Source of the DNA: PFL42 sp963789825
Lineage (GTDB): Bacteria; Chloroflexota; Anaerolineae; Anaerolineales; E44-bin32
Length of the DNA stretch: 64,000 bases
Direction: 5' to 3'
Assembly: GCA_963789825.1 (NCBI GenBank)
Contig: CAWBME010000007.1
Coordinates: 248,001 to 312,000 of the forward strand
The position numbers were made by a program, and so were the translations under genes. Positions 57,660-64,000 of the stretch are shown one piece after another; the first letter of the stretch is position 1, and each line of letters starts with the position of its first letter. The notes below the pieces were generated by a model. That model worked only from the letters and a program-made list of their open reading frames with translations. It ran no database searches and was not told the DNA's origin.

Positions 57660-58691
57660 TTAGTCTTCCGTCTCCGCCTCGTCGTCTGCCCCGCCGACGG
57701 TGGCTTCCGGCGTGAAGGACTGGCGGATGCGCGCCTCGACTTCTTCTGCCACCTGCGAGTTCTCCCGCAGAAACTGCCGGGCGTTCTCCCGTCCCTGCCC
57801 GATGCGCTGCTCGCCGTAGGTGTAGAACGACCCCCGCTTCTCCACCACCCCCAGCGCCACCCCCAGGTCCAGCACGTCCCCTTCCTTCGAGATCCCCTCG
57901 TTGTACAAGATGTCGAACTCCGCCACCTTGAACGGCGGCGCTACCTTGTTCTTCACCACCCGCACCCGCGTGCGCGACCCCACCACTTCCTGCCCTACCT
58001 TCAAGCTCTCGATCCGCCTCACGTCCAACCGCACCGACGCATAGAACTTCAACGCCATCCCACCCGTCGTCGTCTCCGGATTCCCGAACATCACCCCGAT
58101 CTTCTGCCTCAGCTGATTCGTGAACACCACCGCCGTGTTCGTCTGCTTGATCGCCCCCGATAGCTTGCGCAGCGCCTGACTCATCAGCCGCGCCTGCATC
58201 CCCATCGTGGCGTCCCCCATGTCCCCCTCGATCTCCGCCCGCGGCACCAGCGCCGCTACACTGTCCACCACCACCACGTCCACCGCACCCGATCGAACCA
58301 GCGTCTCGGTGATCTCCAGCGCCTGCTCCCCCGTGTCCGGCTGCGAAATGTACAAATTCTCTACGTCTACCCCGCACTTCACCGCATACCCCGGGTCCAG
58401 CGCATGCTCCATGTCCACGTACGCACACACACCCCCGCGCCGCTGCGCCTCCGCCACGATGTGCTGGCACAACGTCGTCTTCCCCGACGACTCCGGCCCG
58501 TAGATCTCCGTCACCCGCCCCCGCGGAATGCCCCCTACCCCCAGCGCCAGGTCCAGCGCCAGCGACCCCGTCGGAATCACCTCCACCGCCAGCTGCCGCG
58601 CATCCCCCAGCCGCATCACCGCACCCTCTCCGTACTGCTTGCGGATCTGCGCGAACGCCGCCTCAAGGGCCTTATCACGATCCGTGGTCAT
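57660..58691 (-). CDS. recA: RecA recombinase
   Basis: 343-residue recombinase. Walker A is GPESSGKTTL; Walker B is VVVVDSVAALVPRAEIEGD; loop 1 is EGDMGDATMGMQARLMSQALRKL; loop 2 is GVMFGNPETTTGGMALKFYASVRL. The C-terminal domain has the shape of the family and an acidic end (GGADDEAETED). It catalyses strand exchange and SOS co-protease activity. No SOS-box search was possible by eye. recX and rny follow in the same direction. Confidence 0.98.
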   Translation of the reverse strand: MTTDRDKALEAAFAQIRKQYGEGAVMRLGDARQLAVEVIPTGSLALDLALGVGGIPRGRVTEIYGPESSGKTTLCQHIVAEAQRRGGVCAYVDMEHALDPGYAVKCGVDVENLYISQPDTGEQALEITETLVRSGAVDVVVVDSVAALVPRAEIEGDMGDATMGMQARLMSQALRKLSGAIKQTNTAVVFTNQLRQKIGVMFGNPETTTGGMALKFYASVRLDVRRIESLKVGQEVVGSRTRVRVVKNKVAPPFKVAEFDILYNEGISKEGDVLDLGVALGVVEKRGSFYTYGEQRIGQGRENARQFLRENSQVAEEVEARIRQSFTPEATVGGADDEAETED

Positions 58692-58948
58692 TCTGGACCT
58701 CGTCAGTGGGGTATTTTGTCAGTGTAGCAGGAAGCAGGGGGCAAGGCAAGCCATTGGCCATGCGCCGCGCCGAATGCGCAAACCGGAATGCCGTCCGGCT
58801 GCCCTCCCGTGAGGGAAGGGGCCACTCTCCGACTGCTTGGTCGCCCGCACCCAATGGCCTCACTGCCGGGGTTCGACCGCCGAAGGGCATCGGAGCGAGG
58901 CCCGCGCCTGCCGCCATCGATGGACAGGCGCCGATCCCCTCGCCGGAC

Positions 58949-59488
58949 CTAGCTCGGCAGGTCCGGCAGCGCCGGCGGCTCGACCTGGCACAGCCAGGCA
59001 TCGAAGAAGGATCGTAGGTCCTCCCCGCCAACATCTTCCGCGGCCTCGATGAAGCCGCTCGTTGCTGCATTGCCGTACTGTGCCTGTCGTGAAATGTCCT
59101 CAAGGAGCTTCCTGAAGGCGCGCCCCGATCCAACGGACGTTCCGCGGCACCTTGAGTGCGGCCGATCGCTCAAAGGTTGCGGGTACGCCGTTGACCTCGA
59201 CCGATCGACTTCCATGCCCCGGAAGTCCAGTTCAATGGACCGAAGCGGCCGGATTGCCATGGCCTCCATCGTCGTGGTGCCGGTGAGGAAGTTCGCGGAG
59301 AGATCGAAGTCAACGGACAGCGAGTGGTGCTGACGCGTCGAAGCCCCCCATTGCCGAGCTCGGGCGCATGCGGATCGACCGATGTTTGGAGCGCCCTCCA
59401 TAGGCCTGCACCCGGCCAGCACCCTGAGTGCGAGCTCGATGGCAAGGATGCGTCGGTTCAACCCATCAGCCCCTTCTGGGGGGTCCAT
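58949..59488 (-). pseudogene. M1-family aminopeptidase remnant with large internal deletion
   Basis: The frame from 59488 begins with a signal-like RRILAIELALRVLAGC (a lipobox). The next part in a neighbouring frame reads VDPHAPELGNGG. Two small shifts near 59335-59350 lead to HHSLSVDFDLSANFLTGTTTMEA and LDFRGMEVD, which is the N-terminal strand set of M1 peptidases. Directly after that comes LLEDISRQAQYGNAATSGFIEAAEDVGGEDLRSFFDAWL, the far C-terminal helix block of the same family. The catalytic HEXXH part and several hundred residues between are missing, so the gene is dead. Confidence 0.72.
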
Positions 59489-59693
59489 TGGGGGCGGAGT
59501 GCCCTCGGCGTATCCCTATCGCCCGAGGGCATGGCGCGGCTCCCCACGGCAACCAAGCCGAGCACCACTCTCGCGCCGGCCAGGCGCCAGGCAATTCGCC
59601 CCCCTGTCCGCCCACCAGCCGACTCGGCTTCAGCAAGGCGGCCGGGCAGCGCAAGGGGCCGCTGCCCATGCCGACCGCCGCGGTCGCCCTAGC

Positions 59694-59866
59694 CTACCGG
59701 GCGGCTAGGCCGAGGAAGTACGGCCAGAGCAAGATGCCGCCAGTAGCGCCTGCCACCAGATGAGCTTGGCGAAGGCGATCGTGAATAGCCAGCCGATGAA
59801 CCAGAAGATGCCTACTCCTGCGTCAACGTGCCCGGTGACCTTCGATGTCTGTGACTGTGCTGCCAT
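59694..59866 (-). CDS. Small two-helix membrane protein (frameshifted)
   Basis: About 58 residues. ATG at 59866 is preceded by GGGAGG with 9-bp spacing. It reads SKVTGHVDAGVGIFWFIGWL, then FTIAFAKLIWWQALL. A shift near 59765 (one base missing) then continues as GGILLWPYFLGL and a stop at 59694. There are two hydrophobic helices with Trp at their ends. Without the shift the frame stops at 59705. I do not recognise a family with certainty. It is too short to be obvious in a standard gene call. Confidence 0.6.
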
Positions 59867-60518
59867 TCGACTTTGCCTCCCTTAGGTGGGAATTGCGGCG
59901 GAGCCAGGCATCGTGGCTGAGGGCGCGGGGATCCGGAATCGGCGAGTAGTCGGTTGAGAACGATGCAGGGGTGGTTGGTGCTAACGCTTCTTGGGGTGCA
60001 CGGAACCAGGCCGCCAACACCCCTTCCCACTCGATTGGGTTCCAAGGAGACGCCCAAGACGGGGATCGCGACGCTCTCCGGGAGAGCCTGCGCAACGGCG
60101 GATGGCAAAATCAAGATGCCGGCGAAGGAGTGAGTCCTTCGCCGGCAATAAGAGCGCCCCACCATGCCGTGTGCAGCCGGTATTTGAACCTGCGTTCGCA
60201 GGCGGGGCCCGGCTCCGGGGTTTCGCCTTGGCTCAAGCCTATCGCGTCGCCCCGTTGAAGTGCGAGCCCCATTTGGTAAGTGTTGGCTCAATACGGTGTG
60301 CGGCATCACGCGCACAGCAGGGACACCCATCTGTATACCACGAGTGCCGGAGGTTGACAAACCAGCCTGTCAAGGGCGGGTTCCCGCCCTGCAGCCCTGG
60401 TCCCGTGGGGGGAACGCCCGCGTATCACGCGTGGATTGTTGACACAGGCTGGGGAGGGATCCTTCCAGACGAGCCGCCCTTCGGCGCATGGGGGATCCGG
60501 GTTGGGCATCCCAACGCA
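59867..60518. other. Gene-free stretch with hairpins
   Basis: About 650 bp with no supported protein gene. It holds the hairpin at 60118, a perfect TTGACA-8-TGTCAA inverted repeat at about 60353-60372, and GGGCGGGTTCCCGCCC near 60376. A structured RNA cannot be excluded but I recognise none. Confidence 0.45.
60118..60146. terminator. Strong hairpin of unknown owner
   Basis: Perfect 12-bp stem GCCGGCGAAGGA / TCCTTCGCCGGC with loop GTGAG, followed on the plus strand by AATAAG. There is no gene directly upstream on the plus strand. It is about 250 bp upstream of the small membrane protein gene on the minus strand. Confidence 0.45.
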
Positions 60519-60776
60519 CTAGGAGCTTACGGAAGACGGGTAGACCTCACCCCCTGACCCCCTCGCCGAGGACGGCGCACGGGTACGCCATGAACTGTGG
60601 CGGAGAGGGGGAACAAGATCTTCGGGGGCGCAGGGAGCTTGGCTCCCCCCACCCCTCAGGAATATCGACCCCTTCCCCTGCGGGACGCGTGTGAGTGGCG
60701 GATGTCGGCTCATGCAGGGGGAGGGGCTAGGGGAGAGGGTTGGACGATCACAGGGTGTTGTTCAGCAGCCTGCTAG
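60519..60776 (+). repeat. CTAG-bounded MITE-like repeat, copy 3
   Basis: 258 bp, the same length as copy 1 and in the orientation of copy 2. Ends are CTAGGAGCTTACGGAAG (left) and CAGCAGCCTGCTAG (right). The core has ATGAACTGTGGCGGAGAGGG, AGGAATATCGACCCCTTCCC and GGCTCATGCAGGGGGAGG. The central hairpin is weaker than in copy 1. It lies in a gene-poor region near aspS. Confidence 0.85.
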
Positions 60777-60894
60777 AAATGAGAGGGCGGGCGATGCCCG
60801 GTCTCAGACCTCTTACCCGAGCTCCGCGTTGGATGCTACTCCGAAGGAGCCACACGGTGCACGGCCGGGAAAACGGCAGGGCCTGCGGCTCCTC

Positions 60895-62661
60895 CTACTC
60901 GATGAGCCGCAGATGCAAGTCCCTGAGCTGATCTGCCTCCACGGCCGAGGGTGCCCCGCCCATCACGTCGCGTGCCGCCTGGTTCTTGGGGAAGGCAATC
61001 ACCTCGCGAATGTTCGGCTCCCCAGCCAGGATCATGCACAACCGATCGATGCCCGGCGCGATGCCGCCATGCGGCGGCGTGCCGTAGTCGAAGGCCTCCA
61101 GCAAATGCCCGAATTGGTGTTGGATCACCTCGGGGGACAATCCGATCAGCGAGAACACCTTCTCTTGCAGCCCGCGCTCGTGGATGCGGATCGATCCGCC
61201 GCCGACCTCGTAGTCGTTCAGGACCAGGTCATACTGCTGGCCACGGGCGCGTGCCGGATCCGTGTCGAGCAGCGGGATGTCCTCAGCCATCGGGGCGGTG
61301 AAGGGATGGTGGCTGGGGTCCCACCGTTTCTCGTCCTCGTTCCAGTTGAAGAAGGGGAAGTCGAAGACCCAGCAGAAGGCAAGCACGTTATCGTCCCGCA
61401 GGCCAAGCCGTTCGCCGAGCAACACGCGCAGCCGGCCGAGGGCCTCATACGCCACGGCAGGTTTGTCCGCCACAAACAGGAGCAGGTCCCCCGGTGCAGC
61501 CTGCATGCGCTCGAGCAGTGCCTGCAGCACCGGCGCGGGGAGGAACTTGGAGAACGAAGAACGATACTCGCCGTCTGCCGCCACCGCCAGGTAGGCCAGG
61601 CCCTTGGCCCCGTACTGCGCCACGAACTGAGTCAGCTCGTCGATCTCCTTGCGGCTGTAGCCGCCGCAGCCACGGGCGTTGATGCCCTGCACCGTCCCCG
61701 CCTGCTGCAAGGCGCGCTCGAAGACCTGGAACCCGGAACCAGCAGCCAGGTCGCTGACATCGCACAGCTCCAGGCCGAAGCGCAGGTCGGGGTTGTCCTT
61801 GCCGAAGCGGCGCAGCGCCTCGGCGTAGGTCAGGCGAGGCCATGGCTTGGCCAGCAACCGCTTTTCGGGCACCAACGCCTCGACCATGCCGGTGAACAGC
61901 TCCTCGATCAGCGTCAGCACATCCTCGCGCTCGACGAACGACATCTCCAGGTCGAGCTGGGTGAACTCCGGCTGCCGATCGCCGCGCTGATCTTCGTCGC
62001 GGAAGCAGCGCGCGATCTGGAAGTAGCGCTCCACGCCAGCCACCATCAGCAGCTGCTTCAGTTGCTGTGGAGACTGCGGCAGGGCATAGAACTCACCGGG
62101 GTAAAGCCGAGAGGGCACCAGGTAGTCGCGCGCGCCCTCGGGCGTGGTCTTGAACAGCATCGGGGTCTCTACTTCCAGGAAGTCACGCGCCGAGAGGAAG
62201 TCCCGGATGTGCTTGACCACCTGGTGGCGCAATGCAAGGTTGTGGCGCATGTGGTCGCGCCGCAGGTCCAGGTAGCGATACTTCAAGCGCACGGTCTCAT
62301 CGACCGCGGTCTCCTCGTTGATGGGGAACGGCGGAGTCTTGGCCGGGTTCAACACCTTGAGGCTGCGCACGTCCACTTCGACCGCGCCGGTTGGCAAGGT
62401 GAGGTTCTCCATGCCGGCCGGCCGCTGGCGCACGACGCCTTCCACCTGCAACACCCATTCCTGGCGCACGGCGACCGCCGCCTCATGCGCCTGTGGCGAG
62501 ACCTCGGGATTGGTGACCACCTGCGCCAGGCCCCAGCGGTCGCGCAGATCGAGGAAAGTCAGGCCGCCGTGATCGCGGCGGCGGTGTACCCATCCAGCCA
62601 GACGAACCGTCTGCCCGACATGTTCAAGGCGCAGGTCGCCACAGGTGTGTGTCTTGAGCAT
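60895..62661 (-). CDS. aspS: Aspartyl-tRNA synthetase
   Basis: 588-residue class IIb synthetase of bacterial type. The N-terminal OB-fold has RLAGWVHRRRDHGGLTFLDLRDR. Motif 2 region shows YFQIARCFRDEDQRGDRQPEFTQLD. The GAD insertion lies in the middle (LLERMQAAPGDLLLFVADKP). Motif 3 has GTPPHGGIAPGIDRLCMILAG. The start at 62661 has GGAGG 5 bp upstream. It charges tRNA-Asp, or both tRNA-Asp and tRNA-Asn if non-discriminating; the sequence was not tested for this. Confidence 0.97.
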   Translation of the reverse strand: MLKTHTCGDLRLEHVGQTVRLAGWVHRRRDHGGLTFLDLRDRWGLAQVVTNPEVSPQAHEAAVAVRQEWVLQVEGVVRQRPAGMENLTLPTGAVEVDVRSLKVLNPAKTPPFPINEETAVDETVRLKYRYLDLRRDHMRHNLALRHQVVKHIRDFLSARDFLEVETPMLFKTTPEGARDYLVPSRLYPGEFYALPQSPQQLKQLLMVAGVERYFQIARCFRDEDQRGDRQPEFTQLDLEMSFVEREDVLTLIEELFTGMVEALVPEKRLLAKPWPRLTYAEALRRFGKDNPDLRFGLELCDVSDLAAGSGFQVFERALQQAGTVQGINARGCGGYSRKEIDELTQFVAQYGAKGLAYLAVAADGEYRSSFSKFLPAPVLQALLERMQAAPGDLLLFVADKPAVAYEALGRLRVLLGERLGLRDDNVLAFCWVFDFPFFNWNEDEKRWDPSHHPFTAPMAEDIPLLDTDPARARGQQYDLVLNDYEVGGGSIRIHERGLQEKVFSLIGLSPEVIQHQFGHLLEAFDYGTPPHGGIAPGIDRLCMILAGEPNIREVIAFPKNQAARDVMGGAPSAVEADQLRDLHLRLIE

Positions 62662-62686
62662 GCTGCCTCCTGAAGGACAACGACAA

Positions 62687-62717
62687 CGCCGCCCAAGTCC
62701 GAGGACTGCGGGCGGCG
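62687..62717 (-). promoter_or_regulatory. Attenuator-like hairpin in the aspS leader
   Basis: Stem CGCCGCCC / GGGCGGCG with inner AGTCC / GGACT pairing and a two-base loop, between the -10 box and aspS. On the minus strand it is followed by TTGTCGTTGTCCTT, a weak T-rich run. It could end transcription early. Confidence 0.5.
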
Positions 62718-62808
62718 GGTGGTGGATCACAAACCCGCGTGGCCGTTCGGCGCCGGCCCCGGCGAGGGGTGCGCCAGACGGGGCAAAGCGTCCCGGCGAA
62801 CGCGCCGG

Positions 62809-62814
62809 ATTATA
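62809..62814 (-). promoter_or_regulatory. -10 box upstream of aspS
   Basis: TATAAT on the minus strand, about 150 bp before the aspS start, giving a leader of about 140 nt. No good -35 is seen. Confidence 0.45.
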
Positions 62815-62862
62815 GCATGCGGGTTGACACGGCGCGGGCGAGCCAAGACGCGCCGCGTCGCT

Positions 62863-64000
62863 TCACGCGCCACCTTCCAGCTGGCGCAGATCGGCGGCGG
62901 TGTCGATGTCCACCCCGATGCGTGGGTCGGCCGGGATGCCCGCCATGCGGAAGCGTTCGAACAATGCCCTCCCGCCTCGGTCGCCGCTCAGCGTGGCAAA
63001 GGCCTCAAAGGTCACCCGGTCGAAGAGCACCGGGTTGGCCCAGCGCTCCTCGATGCGGGGGGCGACGATCGGTGTCAGCGTCTGTTGATGCTCGCCGATC
63101 AAGGCCTGAATCAACTCCGGCGTGACGAATGGCGTGTCGCACAGCAGGAAGACCACCGACTCCGCCACCCGCTCGACCGCTTGCAGCCCGGCCTGCACGG
63201 AGGTGCTCTGGCCTTGCGCCCAGTTCGGGTTCTCGATGAAGACCACCGGCTGATCGCTCAAGGCTTGCCTGACCTCGGCCGCCTCAGGCCCAACCACAAC
63301 CACCACCGGGTTGAGGCCGGCCCGCCGGGCCGTGTTGACTGCGTACCAGACGAGCGGCCGGCCCTTCCAGACGAGCAGTTGTTTCGACCTCCCCATCCGG
63401 CTCGAGCCGCCGGCCGCCAGGACGATTCCCGGCACGCGTCCAATGACCGCCCGCACCGGCTGCGCCCCAAGCGCCGAAGCCAGCACGACGGCCCGCACCC
63501 GGCTCTCCTTGAGCACCTCGGCGGCAACCTGGCGAGCATCGGCCTCACCCGAATCGCTCTCCACTTTGTTCAGCGCCGCCCGCACCTCGGCCGCACGGGG
63601 AACAGACTGCAGACCTCCCTCAGCCGAGGTGATCACCTTGCCGAGGGCAGCGGGGGTCAGCCTCTCCTCTTGCGGGACGCCCAGCAGCGCCGCGACCCGC
63701 TCGGGGCGATGCACAGCGGCCGACCGGATCGGCTGACCGACGGCATCGATCCCGGCTACCAGCACCACCAGGTCGGTGAAGGCCGGGATCGCCGGCTCGT
63801 GCTCGGCGGGGGCTTTGACCGACTTCCCCCGAGCGCCGTCGGCCTCGACCAGCAGCACGCCGCCCGCCTGGCTCACAAGTCTGCGCACCACTTCGAGGAT
63901 GGACGGGTCCAGCCCGAGCCACTTCGGCTCACCGGGCGCCACGCGTCCGGTCAGCAAAACGGTCCCCGGGGATTCGAGAAACGGGCGCAGCACCGGCAAT
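62863..64000 (-). CDS. YqeC - MocA-type nucleotidyltransferase fusion, 5'-truncated
   Basis: At least 378 residues; the start lies beyond the window. The first half (about 1-190) is YqeC-like with LLVEADGARGKSVKAPAEHEPAIP and VAGIDAVGQPI. The second half (about 190-378) is a MobA/MocA-type nucleotidyltransferase with IVLAAGGSSRMGRSKQLL, ENPNWAQGQSTSVQAGL and LLCDTPFVTPELI. MocA links CMP to molybdopterin for xanthine-oxidase-family enzymes; YqeC is linked to selenium-dependent molybdenum hydroxylases. The fusion joins the two steps in one protein. No hydroxylase genes are in the window. Confidence 0.88.
   Translation of the reverse strand, partial: LPVLRPFLESPGTVLLTGRVAPGEPKWLGLDPSILEVVRRLVSQAGGVLLVEADGARGKSVKAPAEHEPAIPAFTDLVVLVAGIDAVGQPIRSAAVHRPERVAALLGVPQEERLTPAALGKVITSAEGGLQSVPRAAEVRAALNKVESDSGEADARQVAAEVLKESRVRAVVLASALGAQPVRAVIGRVPGIVLAAGGSSRMGRSKQLLVWKGRPLVWYAVNTARRAGLNPVVVVVGPEAAEVRQALSDQPVVFIENPNWAQGQSTSVQAGLQAVERVAESVVFLLCDTPFVTPELIQALIGEHQQTLTPIVAPRIEERWANPVLFDRVTFEAFATLSGDRGGRALFERFRMAGIPADPRIGVDIDTAADLRQLEGGA

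Noticed and set aside
56862..58163. 433-residue plus-strand open frame across recX and recA
   Set aside because: Shadow of two conserved genes; Arg/Ser/Cys-rich composition.
60160..60260. Possible tRNA or SRP RNA around GGTTCAAAT on the minus strand
   Set aside because: The flanking bases do not form a T-arm stem or an acceptor, and no SRP core motif is present.
60691..62673. 660-residue plus-strand open frame
   Set aside because: Antisense of aspS.
62662..62802. T-box riboswitch in front of aspS
   Set aside because: I could not find the GGGTGGNACCGCG antiterminator sequence or a specifier loop.

Overview
The window is one high-GC stretch, about two thirds G+C by eye, from a bacterium that looks like a member of the Chloroflexota, probably Anaerolineae-like. 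This assignment is inference. It rests on lipoproteins and L,D-transpeptidases with long Thr/Pro linkers, a very large SecA with lineage-type insertions, a DHH-CBS-tRNA nucleotidyltransferase fusion, the order recA-recX-rny, and a PucC-type carrier. No ribosomal RNA or core ribosomal protein gene is present to confirm it. Many genes are split by single-base shifts, nearly all of the net +1 type. That pattern suggests insertion errors in the assembly rather than decay, so split genes are annotated as whole genes with the shift noted.

Layout. 1-2414: 3' part of a gyrA/parC-type topoisomerase gene with a basic tail. 2637-11952 (minus): three tandem LysM-M23 lipoproteins, a GNAT acetyltransferase, the DHH-CBS-CCA fusion and a solute-binding lipoprotein. 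12011-14136 (plus): lipM, a DUF503 gene and an SDR gene. 14784-19657: a signalling block with a lone receiver, two histidine kinases, an OmpR-type regulator and a pseudo-receiver-CpaE ATPase. 19728-22621: double XRE regulator, TPR protein, GNAT and a DsbA-like thiol oxidoreductase. 22777-24043 (minus): DUF554 and a PduO-type cobalamin adenosyltransferase. 24056-24989: a repeat-rich gene-free stretch. 24990-27181: comEA, mutM and a membrane-anchored hypothetical. 27156-33272 (minus): an MBL-fold hydrolase, an adenosine deaminase-like gene and secA. 33420-35017: a DUF4430-like lipoprotein, tRNA-Leu(UAA) and a CBM9/DOMON-like lipoprotein. 35174-39543 (minus): a CnoX-like thioredoxin, a hypothetical, two L,D-transpeptidases and an amidase, which form a cell-wall cluster. 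39640-42331: an amidohydrolase remnant and two unknown envelope proteins.

43068-46013 carries cysM-mec-cysO-moeZ, a complete set for cysteine synthesis from a protein-bound thiocarboxylate, read from a near-consensus promoter. After it come a PucC-type carrier, a bacterioferritin and an unknown lipoprotein. The pyruvate (or branched-chain 2-oxoacid) dehydrogenase genes E1alpha-E1beta-E2 lie at 50347-53505; LipM at 12011 could supply the octanoyl/lipoyl group for the E2. Then come a lone receiver with a coupled unknown gene, rny-recX-recA (minus), a 2.2-kb decayed region with an M1 aminopeptidase remnant and a small membrane protein, aspS, and a YqeC-MocA fusion cut by the window end.

Two kinds of dispersed repeat stand out. 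The first is a 258-bp CTAG-bounded MITE-like element with three copies (49907, 53502, 60519), two of which supply the stop codon of the preceding gene. The second is a hairpin-bearing repeat of about 204 bp in tandem at 24321-24735.
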